From: Cucumibacter marinus DSM 18995
GTDB taxonomy: Bacteria; Pseudomonadota; Alphaproteobacteria; Rhizobiales; Devosiaceae
Direction of reading: 5' to 3'
DNA: 64,000 nucleotides
Assembly (NCBI RefSeq): GCF_000429865.1
Contig: NZ_AUCR01000001.1
Location: forward strand, 124,001 to 188,000
Shown here: piece by piece, positions 17,102-26,138 of the stretch
Layout of the letters: every line of letters starts with the position of its first letter
How positions within the stretch are numbered: the first letter of the stretch is position 1
Program-made: the position numbers and the translations under genes
Notes under the pieces: generated by a model
Seen by the model: only the letters and a program-made list of their open reading frames with translations
Database searches by the model: none
What the model was told of the DNA's origin: nothing

Positions 17102-19660
17102 TCAGGCGCGGATGTGATGGCTGCGCAAAAGCGGCGCCGAGGGGATCGACAGCGTTCGCCAGGTTGAGATTGCATTGGGAATCGTCGCCGTGGCCAGCGC
17201 TGCCAGGATCACGGCGGCGATCAGACCCGGATGCGAGGAAAAGGCGACATCAAGCTCACGTTGGGCGATGACAAAGGCCGCACCGATCCCCAGCCCCGCT
17301 GCCACAAAGGCGGCGAAAAGAAACATCAGGCTGGTTTCGATGATCTGGGCTGCAACGATCTCGCCCCGGGTCGCGCCCAGGGCTTTTTGGATGATGGCGT
17401 CGGTCCGGCGCTTTTTGTGGCCGGCTGTCATGGTGCCGATCAGCACGAACAGTCCGTTGGCGACCGCCAGACTTCCGACCAGGTTGACCGCCAGCCCGAG
17501 TTGGCCAAACACGGCAGCGAGGCGATTCAGGGCGTCCCCGATGGGTATGAAGGACACTGTGGGGAAGGTGCGGGCGAGAGTGCGTTCGACATCCTTTTCC
17601 TGCCCGCCGGCAGCGCGGATCGTGCCGAGATAGGTCGAGGGATAGAACTCGACATCCCCGGGGGACAGGGCAATCAGGAAATCGGTGCCCTGCAGCCAGT
17701 CATAATCGCGGAAGCTGGTAATCCTGGCCTCGATCAGTTCCCCGAACAGCCGAATGGTCATCGTGTCGCCCACTGACAAGCCGAGATCGGCCTGCAGGGA
17801 AGAATGCAGCGAGACAAGCGGTTCGCCGAAATAGTCTTCGGGCCACCATTCGCCATCGGTGATCTCGGAGCCGTCCGGCAGGTCGCGGAGCCAGGTCACA
17901 GGGATTTCGCCGGAAAGGAGCTGCTCGGCCTGCGCTGTCGAGCCGCTCATGCCTTCGCTGGGCTCGCCATTGATCGCGGTTACCGCGCCGCGCAACATGG
18001 GGCTCCAGCGGAAGGCCGTGATCTGCGGATCATCCTGGGTGAGCGTTTCAAGCGCCTCAACTTCGTCGTCGAACAGGTCGGTCGCCACGAAGGTTGGTGC
18101 GTTGCCCCGGAACGCGCCTGTGAGCTGTTCGTAAAGATTGCTTTCGAGCAGGACCACGACCACCAGCATGGCGATGCCGAGCCCGACCACATTGACGACG
18201 ACGAGGGCCGTCGAACCCGGCCCGTGAATATTGCGCAGAGCGTGACGTAGGACGCGCAGCCTGAGTGGAGGCAGGGATTTGAGCCCGGCCTTCAGGACAA
18301 CCCCGGAAAAGCGCAGCGCGACAAGCGCAAGTCCCACGCCGAGAGCAGCGAACGTCACCAGCATCAAATCGTTCGACGCGGCAACGGCGAGCGCGAAGAT
18401 GCCGGCGGCCACCAGAAGGATCGGAATGAAAATCATCGGCCGGAGGACAAACCGCCAGTCCGAGGAGAAGCCTGAAGGGTCGACCGAGCGGAACAACAGG
18501 GCGGGGCTGACCTGCTGGGCCCGCATCAGCGGCACGTAGCAGTATCCAAAACCGGTGAGCACGCCGAAGCCGAGGGCCACAAGGAGCGGCGCCGGGTCGA
18601 TATGCGGGCGCAGTTCGACGCTGAGCGCGCTGCCCACAAGGGGCAGCAGCAATTGCGACACCAGCACACCGATCAAAATGCCGAGGCACACCCCGATCAG
18701 GGTCAGAATACCGATCTGGATGAGGTAGTGCGCCAGCACCCGGCCCTTGGTGGCGCCGAGGCTGCGCAAGACCGCAATCGAAGTCCGGCGCTCGTTGATA
18801 TAGGCGGTGATGCTGTTGGAGATGCCGACCCCGCCAACCAACAGGGAGGCGAGCCCGACAATCGGCAGGAAATGCGCGAAGAGATCGTAATAGCGCACCA
18901 GATTGCCCGCGGCGTCGCGCGGGGACCGCACGGTCATGACGGGATCGGTGAATTCTTCAAGAACGGCGCGCTTGGCGGTCTCGAAGTCGAGCTCGTCGAG
19001 CAGGATCTTGTAACGATGCCGGTTCACAAGGCCGGGGAGGGGTGGATTGTACTCGCCCAGTCCTTCGAACCCTTCCACCGAAATCAGTGTCAGAACGCCC
19101 AGCCTGAACCCGCGCGCCGCGGCATCCGGGATCGACGACACCACGCCGCGGATTTCGAAAGGCGTGCCGGAGATATCGAAACGCCCGCCAATCTCGAGAT
19201 CCAGCCAGTCGAGCAGCAAAGGATCGACCAGTGCGCCGAATGCCCCGTCGCGGAACGCCAGGAAAGCGGTGCGGTCGGCATCGGGACCGAGTTGCGGGCT
19301 GACGATCGATCCAGCGAGGGGGTAAGTGTCCCCAGTCGCCAGCACGTCGACCAGTGCGGAGTTGCCGCCGGACTTGGCGTGGCCGTTGGTGTCAACGACA
19401 TGGGCAACGGCGCCGAGTGAATTGAGATAGTCGAGTTCCCCCGGCTCGGCGCTTCGCCCGGCCCAGGAGACCTCAAGATCGCCGCCCATCAGCACGGCGG
19501 CGTTGTCTTCCACGGCCTGTTGCAGGCTGGACCCCACAGAACCGACAGCGGCAATGACGCTGGTGCCGAGCGCCAGATAGACGATGAACACGGCAAATCG
19601 GCGCAGATCGCCGCGCAGGTCGGCAACCGCCAGCCGTGACCATCGCAGAAAGCGCGTCAC
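17102..19660 (-). CDS. ABC transporter permease, FtsX family (YbbP-like)
   Basis: An 852-aa inner-membrane protein with two FtsX-type permease domains. The N-terminal helix (AVFIVYLALGTSVIAAVGSV) is followed by a large periplasmic domain. A first membrane group spans about residues 265-395 and contains SIAVLRSLGATKGRVL. A second periplasmic domain and a C-terminal membrane group (IIQKALGATRGEIVAAQ) follow. Size and arrangement match YbbP. It overlaps the ATPase gene upstream by 4 bp. These complexes act in envelope or outer-membrane biogenesis, or in lipid/antimicrobial efflux, as mechanotransmitters rather than pores. In enterobacteria the pair adjoins tesA; here it does not. Confidence 0.88.
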   Translation of the reverse strand: MTRFLRWSRLAVADLRGDLRRFAVFIVYLALGTSVIAAVGSVGSSLQQAVEDNAAVLMGGDLEVSWAGRSAEPGELDYLNSLGAVAHVVDTNGHAKSGGNSALVDVLATGDTYPLAGSIVSPQLGPDADRTAFLAFRDGAFGALVDPLLLDWLDLEIGGRFDISGTPFEIRGVVSSIPDAAARGFRLGVLTLISVEGFEGLGEYNPPLPGLVNRHRYKILLDELDFETAKRAVLEEFTDPVMTVRSPRDAAGNLVRYYDLFAHFLPIVGLASLLVGGVGISNSITAYINERRTSIAVLRSLGATKGRVLAHYLIQIGILTLIGVCLGILIGVLVSQLLLPLVGSALSVELRPHIDPAPLLVALGFGVLTGFGYCYVPLMRAQQVSPALLFRSVDPSGFSSDWRFVLRPMIFIPILLVAAGIFALAVAASNDLMLVTFAALGVGLALVALRFSGVVLKAGLKSLPPLRLRVLRHALRNIHGPGSTALVVVNVVGLGIAMLVVVVLLESNLYEQLTGAFRGNAPTFVATDLFDDEVEALETLTQDDPQITAFRWSPMLRGAVTAINGEPSEGMSGSTAQAEQLLSGEIPVTWLRDLPDGSEITDGEWWPEDYFGEPLVSLHSSLQADLGLSVGDTMTIRLFGELIEARITSFRDYDWLQGTDFLIALSPGDVEFYPSTYLGTIRAAGGQEKDVERTLARTFPTVSFIPIGDALNRLAAVFGQLGLAVNLVGSLAVANGLFVLIGTMTAGHKKRRTDAIIQKALGATRGEIVAAQIIETSLMFLFAAFVAAGLGIGAAFVIAQRELDVAFSSHPGLIAAVILAALATATIPNAISTWRTLSIPSAPLLRSHHIRA

Positions 19661-20361
19661 GACTGATCCTCTCCGGCGATCGGGGTGAGATGTCCCCGAT
19701 CCATACCGAGGCGACGGTCTGCCCTGAGTGCCAGCGCCGGGTCATGAGTGATCAGGACCATCGCGGTCTTCTGTTTGCGGGTGACGGAAAACATCAGCTC
19801 CCCGATCCGCGTTGCCGTATCCTGGTCGAGGCTGCCTGTGGGCTCGTCCGCCAGCAACAGTCGCGGTTCGGTGACCATGGCCCGCGCAAGGCCCACCCGC
19901 TGCTGTTCACCACCTGACAGGGCGCCGGGCAGATGGGTCAGCCGGTCCTTGAGGCCGACTTCCTCGAGCATGGCCGCAGCCGCTTCACGGGCCTGGCGCA
20001 GCGGCATTTCGGGCCGCGCGATCTCGAGGGCAAGCCCGACATTGTCGAGCGCAGTAAGGGAGGGAACCAGGTGGAAGTGCTGAAAGATGATACCAATATT
20101 TTCGCGGCGATAGACTGCAAGGTTGTCTTCGTTCAAAGCCCGAAGATCATGTCCGGCAACTTCGACCTTGCCACCGGTCGCCCGTTCGAGGCCCGCCAGA
20201 ACCATCAAAAGCGAGGTCTTGCCGCTGCCCGAAGGACCGACAATCGCAACGGCTTCGCTGGGGCCAAGGCTCAGATTGATGTCCTTGAGGACATGAAGCG
20301 GCTCGCCCCCAAGAGACAGAACCAGGTTGGCGTCTTGGGTGTCGATGATCAGTCCGGACAT
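19657..20361 (-). CDS. ABC transporter ATP-binding protein, LolD/MacB type (YbbA-like)
   Basis: A 234-aa ATPase of the LolD/MacB/YbbA class. Walker A GPSGSGKTS is near residues 45-53, followed by the signature ALSGGEQQRVGLARAM and Walker B LLLADEPTGSLD. The TGSLD D-loop is diagnostic of this class. The ATG at 20361 (MSGLIIDTQDANLVLS) is chosen; the open frame continues upstream without homology. Coupled by 4-bp overlap to the YbbP-like permease, its partner at the inner membrane. It is divergent from the exported protein gene at 20610. Confidence 0.92.
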   Translation of the reverse strand: MSGLIIDTQDANLVLSLGGEPLHVLKDINLSLGPSEAVAIVGPSGSGKTSLLMVLAGLERATGGKVEVAGHDLRALNEDNLAVYRRENIGIIFQHFHLVPSLTALDNVGLALEIARPEMPLRQAREAAAAMLEEVGLKDRLTHLPGALSGGEQQRVGLARAMVTEPRLLLADEPTGSLDQDTATRIGELMFSVTRKQKTAMVLITHDPALALRADRRLGMDRGHLTPIAGEDQS

Positions 20362-20609
20362 AGAATTCGATTGGGCCTGTGTGTCTCTAGGCGGAATGTG
20401 CTGCGTATCGCGTTTACGAGCGCCACGGCTGCAGTCCGCGAAGAATAAGGGACCAAACAGACCGGTTACGCAAGGCAGGGACCGGTCCGGGAACGAGATG
20501 TCCACGCGATTGTGCATAGTTAGGCCTTGAAATCCGGGCCCGCGTTGTGCGCAATGCGCTCGCGGCTATACTTGAACGGCTCACAGGGTAAGGGAAGGCG
20601 CGCATACCT

Positions 20610-21158
20610 ATGGGGACTTCATCAACTAATCCGGTGACGCTGGGGCGCACCATTCGGGCTGCGGCGGTTGCTGCAGCGGCTCTTGCCCTGCCGATTTCGG
20701 CAGATGCAGGCGAACGGGAAATGAGCCTGCTCGAATCCTATGTCGGCGAGTGGGACGGCACGGCCAAACTTCTCGGCGGCGACGAGCCGGAAGATTTCAC
20801 CTGCCGCATGACAATCACCGAGGCACGAACACCCAAGATCTATTATGTCGGGCGGTGCACATTGGTCGGCCTCAATCTGACCGTCAGCGGTGCCATCGGG
20901 TTCAACGACAACACCCGTCGCTATGAAGGCGTAATGTCCTCAAACACTGCGTTTTCCGGGATTGCGCTGGGCCGCATCCGTGGCAGCTCGATCGTTTTCG
21001 ACTTCGAGGAACGTCAACCCGGAGATCAGGACGACGAAGTGGCCATCGATGCCCAGATCACGCTCAAGGGCGAGACGGTGACCGTTGATTTCTCGATCGC
21101 GTTCTCGGATTCCGGCGAGACACTGACCACTTCGGTGCCGTTCGGCCGTCGCGGATAA
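20610..21158 (+). CDS. Exported protein of unknown function, beta-rich (lipocalin/DUF1579-like texture)
   Basis: A 182-aa protein not recognised as a named family. The N-terminal 34 residues form a signal peptide (AAAVAAAALALPISADAG). The mature part opens with LLESYVGEWDGTAKLL, a motif seen at the start of small beta-barrel proteins, then alternates short hydrophobic strands (IYYVGRCTLVGLNLTVSG) with polar turns and ends VPFGRRG. Two cysteines (in FTCRM and GRCTL) could form a disulfide. It is divergent from the YbbA/YbbP genes across 248 bp. A periplasmic ligand-binding barrel is plausible but unproven. Confidence 0.7.
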   Translation: MGTSSTNPVTLGRTIRAAAVAAAALALPISADAGEREMSLLESYVGEWDGTAKLLGGDEPEDFTCRMTITEARTPKIYYVGRCTLVGLNLTVSGAIGFNDNTRRYEGVMSSNTAFSGIALGRIRGSSIVFDFEERQPGDQDDEVAIDAQITLKGETVTVDFSIAFSDSGETLTTSVPFGRRG

Positions 21159-21162
21159 GACC

Positions 21163-22833
21163 CTACCAGGCGATATCCTTGCCATCGAGCGCGGCCAGCA
21201 ATTTGCGGTCGTGCTCGTAAATATCTGCGCGGAACTGGGGCACGCCGTCCTCGACCCATGCCGTCAAATAGGCGATGTGGACCGGGATCGGCTGCTCGAG
21301 TGACACGACGGTCCGTTCGCCCGATGCAAGCACCGAATCGATTCGGTTACGATCCCAACCGGGCACACCGCCGACCGCGAGCACCTGTTGCGCCAGATCG
21401 AGGGGCCGCTGCAGTCTCACGCAGCCGTGACTGAAGGCCCGTTCAGAGCGGGAGAACAATGAACGGGACGGGGTATCGTGCAGATAGACATTGTGGGGGT
21501 TGGGGAACATCAGCTTGACCCGGCCAAGCGCATTGTTGGCGCCCGGACGCTGCCGGATCTGGAACGGGAAATTGCCCGGCCCGAACTGGCGCCAGTCGAT
21601 CGACCGCAAATCGTAGACCTGGTCACCTGACACCGCCTCGAAACCCTGGCTGGCGAGACGCGCGGGATTGGCGCGCAGCTCTTGGAGCTGTTCGTCGAGC
21701 GCAATCGAGGACGGCACGTTCCAATAGGGATTGAACTCGAGATAGCGGATGCGGTCGCTGAAGACCGGCGTCCGGCTGTAGGGCTTGCCGACAACGACAT
21801 TCATGCGTTCTTCGACGACGTCGTTGCGCACGCGCTTGAGTTCGAAACCGGCAATATTCACAAAGACATACTGAGCGCCGAGATCCTCCGGCATCCATCG
21901 CCAGCGTTCCATCGCCACTTCGATGGAGGCAATGCGGTCATCGATGGTGACATTCAGGGCACCGACGGTCGCCGGTCCGACCGCACCATCGACATCAAGA
22001 CCGTGCTCTGCCTGAAACTTTTCGACGGCGGCGACCAGCGCCTCGTCATAAACGGTTTCAGTCCCCGGTTCGGCGAGCAGCAGCAGTGGGTCCCTGACTC
22101 CCAGCCTCGCCCGCAGGTCGGCGACACGCGGGTCGTCCATCCCGGGTTTGAGCGTTTCGCCGAAGGGCATGGCGGGCCAACCGCCTGACGCGCGCAATTG
22201 CCGGAAACCCGCCAGGGCATTGCGGAGATCTCGATACTCCTCGGCTGAAGGCTGCATCCCGGCGAAAAAGGCATCCATGTCCGTCGCCGTCATTGCCGCA
22301 TTCAGCGCGGCGACCTGATCAATCGAACGCTTCTGAAGGAAGAAGTTCGGGTCGATGCGGCTGGGCAGAAACCTGCCGACATGCAGGTCTGAGGCGTATT
22401 CCAGCATGGCGGCAGAGAGATGCAATTCTATGACGGCCTGTCCGCGCAGGTCGGCGCGAGGTGCGGCATCGACAAGCGCCTGCAACTGACCAGAAGGATA
22501 GTCGCCCGGCCGCAAGCCATCGATTTCAGCGCGGCTGAGCCGGTCGACCAGACCCTGGCCGCGTGTGGTTCCCAACCAGATGAACCGGGTATCCTGAGCC
22601 GAATAGAACTCGAGCAGGGATTCGCGCCGCTGCTGGACCGGCAGGGGGAGGCGCGGCTCGTTCTCCAACAGATCGATGAGGTTCAGGCGCACGACCGCCA
22701 GATCGCGCGGATCGCTGGCGGTCTGGGCGCGGGCGTCAGCGGCCAGCATGCCAAGAATCCAGCCGGCAATGACCAGAACGCCCACAAGCAGGCGGGGCAA
22801 ACAGATCGGCAGATTGAGGAAAGGAATGCGCAT
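21163..22833 (-). CDS. L,D-transpeptidase (YcbB-like) with peptidoglycan-binding domain
   Basis: A 556-aa exported or membrane-anchored L,D-transpeptidase. A signal/anchor segment (LLVGVLVIAGWILGMLAADA) is followed by a helical domain, a peptidoglycan-binding-like repeat (VAAVEKFQAEHGLDVDGAVG) and a YkuD catalytic domain with the signature FSHGCVRL. The nucleophile is Cys471 and the partner histidine lies in VYLHDTPSRSLF. It forms 3-3 cross-links in peptidoglycan. The ATG at 22833 (MRIPFLNLPI) gives the signal peptide; the longer frame does not. It lies 14 bp after an amino-acid-binding protein gene and is probably co-transcribed with it. Confidence 0.92.
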   Translation of the reverse strand: MRIPFLNLPICLPRLLVGVLVIAGWILGMLAADARAQTASDPRDLAVVRLNLIDLLENEPRLPLPVQQRRESLLEFYSAQDTRFIWLGTTRGQGLVDRLSRAEIDGLRPGDYPSGQLQALVDAAPRADLRGQAVIELHLSAAMLEYASDLHVGRFLPSRIDPNFFLQKRSIDQVAALNAAMTATDMDAFFAGMQPSAEEYRDLRNALAGFRQLRASGGWPAMPFGETLKPGMDDPRVADLRARLGVRDPLLLLAEPGTETVYDEALVAAVEKFQAEHGLDVDGAVGPATVGALNVTIDDRIASIEVAMERWRWMPEDLGAQYVFVNIAGFELKRVRNDVVEERMNVVVGKPYSRTPVFSDRIRYLEFNPYWNVPSSIALDEQLQELRANPARLASQGFEAVSGDQVYDLRSIDWRQFGPGNFPFQIRQRPGANNALGRVKLMFPNPHNVYLHDTPSRSLFSRSERAFSHGCVRLQRPLDLAQQVLAVGGVPGWDRNRIDSVLASGERTVVSLEQPIPVHIAYLTAWVEDGVPQFRADIYEHDRKLLAALDGKDIAW

Positions 22834-22847
22834 CCCGTTGGTCCCCG

Positions 22848-23843
22848 TCACTGCATGGGCGGCGCATAGAGCAGGCCGCCCTGGGTCCACAAGGCATTGA
22901 GCCCGCGGCCGAGTTCGAGGGGGCTCTGCGTGCCCAGATTGCGTTCGAAGATGGCGGCGTATGTCCCGACATCGCCAATCAGGCGGGCATACCATCCGGG
23001 ATCGAGCCGGAATGCTTCGGTCATCGATTCGCCGAGCAGGCTGGTCGTTTCAGTATCGTCGGCCGAGAGATCGAGTTCTTCCGCGGTCACGAGCGCGAAC
23101 AGGGTCCACCGCACGAGATCACGCCAGACCGGATCGTCCTGGCGCACCACAGGTCCCAGCGGTTCCTTGGAGATAACATCGCGCAGCAGGATGTGATCGT
23201 CTGGAGAAGCCAGCAGGCTGCGTTCGGCCGCCAGCGCCGAGCGGTCAGCGGTATAGGCGTCGCATTCCCCCGCCTCATAGGCGGCACGGGCGTCGTCTCG
23301 TTCGGCGAAGGTGCTGATTTCAAGCGACATGCCGGCGCCCTCGAAAAAGTGGCGTGCATTCTGTTCGCTGGTGGTGCCGGATACCACGCAAACTGTTGCG
23401 CCGGCGAGCTGGAGGGGATTGGTGACCCCGTAAAGTGCCGGTAGCAGGAAGCCCTGGCCGTCATAATAGCTCACGCCCGCGAAATCGAGACCAAGCATCA
23501 GGTCCCGGCTCAAGGTCCAGGTGCTGTTGCGAGACAACAAATCGATTTGTCCTTGCCCGAGCGCCTCGAACCGCTCGGCAGCGGTCAGCGGTACATAATC
23601 GACAAGGTTGGTGTCACCCAGTGTCACCGAGGCGACGGCCTTGCAGAAATCGACATCGAAGCCGACCCAGCTGCCATCCTCCGCCTGCTCGGAAAACCCG
23701 CGCAACCCTTCACTGACACCACAAACCAGGCGACCGCGTTCGCGCACATCGCCCAGCGTGTCCGCCGCGGCGGGCAGGCTGGTTAAAAGTGCGGGGCCAC
23801 CAGTCAGGATCAAGGCAGCCAGCTGCCGGAAATTGAGGGTCAT
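22848..23843 (-). CDS. Amino-acid ABC transporter substrate-binding protein (AapJ-like), orphan
   Basis: A 331-aa periplasmic binding protein resembling the general L-amino-acid binding protein AapJ. Signal peptide of about 27 residues (LILTGGPALLTSLPAAAD), then GDVRERGRLVCGVSEGLRGF, GFDVDFCKAVA, DLLSRNSTWTLSRD and CDAYTADRSALA, all typical of the family. No permease or ATPase of the matching transporter is nearby. Instead it sits 14 bp upstream of an L,D-transpeptidase gene. It may serve a transporter encoded elsewhere or have a cell-wall-linked role. Confidence 0.9.
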   Translation of the reverse strand: MTLNFRQLAALILTGGPALLTSLPAAADTLGDVRERGRLVCGVSEGLRGFSEQAEDGSWVGFDVDFCKAVASVTLGDTNLVDYVPLTAAERFEALGQGQIDLLSRNSTWTLSRDLMLGLDFAGVSYYDGQGFLLPALYGVTNPLQLAGATVCVVSGTTSEQNARHFFEGAGMSLEISTFAERDDARAAYEAGECDAYTADRSALAAERSLLASPDDHILLRDVISKEPLGPVVRQDDPVWRDLVRWTLFALVTAEELDLSADDTETTSLLGESMTEAFRLDPGWYARLIGDVGTYAAIFERNLGTQSPLELGRGLNALWTQGGLLYAPPMQ

Positions 23844-24027
23844 GGATATCCCTGTTGGGTCATTGAGCCACGATTTGATTGTGCGGATTTGGGTCCCGAA
23901 AACAATGGGTTTGTGACCGTGAGGGAGACTGCTCCTGCGCCCCGAGTCTTGGGCATGTACCTATCGCAGCCTCGTTTTTGTCCCTAGGGTGATCGCATCA
24001 GGCCACCCAGCTGAACCGGAGCGTCCG

Positions 24028-24441
24028 ATGAAAGCGATCACTTGCGGCATTGTCATGGCGATCGGGCTGCTGACCGTCTCTTCACCCCTGGCGCAGGATG
24101 CCGGCGGCCCGGGACGCATGAGCTGGCGCATTGCGGCCATCAATGGCGAAGCCGCTGCCGGCAACCCGACCATGCGGTTCGGCTCGGACGGTGCAATCTC
24201 CGGCCGAACGGGATGCAACAGCTATCGCGGGGCCGGTGAGTTTGCAGACGGCACGCTGACCATGACCGGGCCTGTGGCTGCCACCCTGATGGCCTGCCTC
24301 GGGGACGGGCTGCAAGAGCAGGAACGCTCGATCCTTGGCACCCTTGAGGGCACCGTTTCAGTAGAATTCGACCCTTTCAGCGATGTGCTGACGCTGAAGA
24401 ACACCGTGTCCGAAACCGTCCTGACACTGATCCAGCAATAA
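24028..24441 (+). CDS. META-domain (HslJ-like) exported protein
   Basis: A 137-aa secreted protein. The signal peptide (ITCGIVMAIGLLTVSSPLAQ) precedes a META/HslJ domain recognised by TMRFGSDGAISGRTGCNSYRG (split here as TMRFGSDGAISG and RTGCNSYRG), then MTGPVAATLMACLGDGLQEQE. Two cysteines are conserved in such domains. HslJ-type proteins are envelope proteins linked to novobiocin resistance and heat stress in enterobacteria; the biochemical role is not established. The ATG at 24028 is chosen because it directly precedes the signal peptide. Confidence 0.85.
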   Translation: MKAITCGIVMAIGLLTVSSPLAQDAGGPGRMSWRIAAINGEAAAGNPTMRFGSDGAISGRTGCNSYRGAGEFADGTLTMTGPVAATLMACLGDGLQEQERSILGTLEGTVSVEFDPFSDVLTLKNTVSETVLTLIQQ

Positions 24442-24553
24442 TTCGATCAAATGCGCCGACCAACCCGTCGGTTTGATCGGAATCAAGGATTTGACCGCGC
24501 CTCCAGGGCAGGTTGCGCCAGGCGGTCAGAAGGCCGGAGCAAGGGCTTCATTG

Positions 24554-25411
24554 ATGTTCAAGATCATCCTCGTGATTCTCTTCGTGCTTGGCGCTGCAGT
24601 GTTTGCAGGCTTTGCCTATGTCTATGTGTTGCGCAGCGGGGACGACGCCCAGGCGCAGGCCGCCCGTGAGCAGCTTCTCGCCAGTGCCGAAACACCGGCA
24701 GGCACTTATTCACCGGAGCTCGTGGCGGCATTGCCGGAGGCCGCGCAGCGCTATTTTGCCTTTTCGATCACACCCGGATCCCAGATCCGGACGGTCGCCA
24801 GCTTCGAGATGGGCGGCGAATTCGGCATGGGCAATGCCGAGCAGGGCAGTTATCTCCCGATGAACGCAGACCAGGTCCTGGCGCTGCCCCACGGCCTCAT
24901 CTGGCGCGCCAAGGCCGGTGAGGGGCTGATGCGGATGTCCGGATCGGACGGCACGGCGAGCGGCGAGCACTGGACGAAGTTCTGGCTGTTCGGCGTCATT
25001 CCCGTGGTTCGGGCAGAAGGTGGCAAGGATCTGGCTCGCTCCGCCTTTGGCCGGATGGCAGCCGAAGCGGCAATCTGGACACCGGCGGCGCTGCTGCCCG
25101 GCGAAGGCATTGAGTGGGTCGAGGCCGGGCCCGATCTGGCCCGTGCGGTTATTTCCGCAGATGGCCTGAGCCAGACAGTCGATATTGCTCTCGACAACGC
25201 AGGCCGGCCCCAATCCGTGTCAATGATGCGTTGGAACAACGCCAATCCCGAAGGTGTGTGGCAAGAGCAACCCTTTGGCGGCACGCTCGACGATTTCCGA
25301 GAAATCGACGGCTATCGTGTGGCATTTGCGGTCGATGCCGGCAATTTCTTCGGCACGCCGGACTTCTTCCCGTTCTTCAAGGCACGCCTGACCGCATTTC
25401 GGTTCGAATAG
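24554..25411 (+). CDS. Membrane-anchored DUF6544-like protein
   Basis: A 285-aa protein with one N-terminal membrane anchor (IILVILFVLGAAVFAGFAYV) and a large extracytoplasmic domain. The segments ALPEAAQRYFAFSITPGSQI and VRAEGGKDLARSAFGRMAAE resemble the DUF6544/DUF6920 group of uncharacterised proteins, which tend to carry LP-x-x-x-RY and an outer-membrane-lipoprotein-like fold. The ATG at 24554 is the first with the anchor. It lies 112 bp after the META-domain gene, on the same strand, and 46 bp before pxpB. No function can be assigned. Confidence 0.7.
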   Translation: MFKIILVILFVLGAAVFAGFAYVYVLRSGDDAQAQAAREQLLASAETPAGTYSPELVAALPEAAQRYFAFSITPGSQIRTVASFEMGGEFGMGNAEQGSYLPMNADQVLALPHGLIWRAKAGEGLMRMSGSDGTASGEHWTKFWLFGVIPVVRAEGGKDLARSAFGRMAAEAAIWTPAALLPGEGIEWVEAGPDLARAVISADGLSQTVDIALDNAGRPQSVSMMRWNNANPEGVWQEQPFGGTLDDFREIDGYRVAFAVDAGNFFGTPDFFPFFKARLTAFRFE

Positions 25412-25457
25412 GTCAACCACCGCTTGCCCTCATCATGCGATCAGGTAAAAGGCGATA

Positions 25458-26138
25458 ATGACCGTTGAATCCATCGGCACCATGCCCAATGCGATCCTGC
25501 ATCCCCTTGGCGATGCGGCGCTTCTTGTTAAGTTCGGCAATGACGTGGGCAGCGGAGCGAACCGGGCGGCCATTGGCTTTGCGGATATCCTCAAACGCGC
25601 GCGCTTGCCGGGGGTGGCCGAAATCGCAACGTCTCTGGTTTCGGTATTCGTCGGCTACGATCCGGCAAGGGTCAGTTTTCAGGTGTTGAGCGGTGAAATC
25701 CGCCTCCGACTGCCAGGGACACTCCCGGCCTTGCCGGATATGGGCGAGCCATTCCCGATCGAGGTCGAATATGGCGGCGCGGGCGGTCCGGATTTCCAGG
25801 CGGTGTGCGACGCGCTCGAATTGACGCCCGACGAACTGATTGCCGCGCATCAGACCGGTACTCCCCGGGTGCTGTCGGGCGGCTTCTCGCCCGGCTTCGT
25901 CTATATCGGACCGCATGAGGCCAATCTCACGGTGCCGCGTCGTGAAACGCTGCGCGAAGACGTGCCGGCAGGCAGCGTGTTGTTTGCCGCCGGACAGACA
26001 GCGATCACCGCTACCCGCATCCGCACTGGATGGAATGTCATCGGACGCACCGATTTCCGGAATTTCGACCTCGCCAGGACCCCGCCGGTCACCCTGATGC
26101 CGGGGCGGATTATCCAGTTCGCAGGCGGGCTGGCATGA
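25458..26138 (+). CDS. pxpB: 5-oxoprolinase subunit PxpB (KipI-like)
   Basis: A 226-aa allophanate-hydrolase-subunit-1 family protein, here subunit B of ATP-dependent 5-oxoprolinase. Conserved segments are LHPLGDAALLVKFGNDV near the N-terminus and LSGGFSPGFVYIG near residue 140. With PxpC and PxpA it opens 5-oxoproline (pyroglutamate) to glutamate using ATP. The order pxpB-pxpC-pxpA with 4-bp overlaps at both junctions supports the call over the Bacillus KipI role. An ATG at 25482 is an alternative start. Confidence 0.92.
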   Translation: MTVESIGTMPNAILHPLGDAALLVKFGNDVGSGANRAAIGFADILKRARLPGVAEIATSLVSVFVGYDPARVSFQVLSGEIRLRLPGTLPALPDMGEPFPIEVEYGGAGGPDFQAVCDALELTPDELIAAHQTGTPRVLSGGFSPGFVYIGPHEANLTVPRRETLREDVPAGSVLFAAGQTAITATRIRTGWNVIGRTDFRNFDLARTPPVTLMPGRIIQFAGGLA

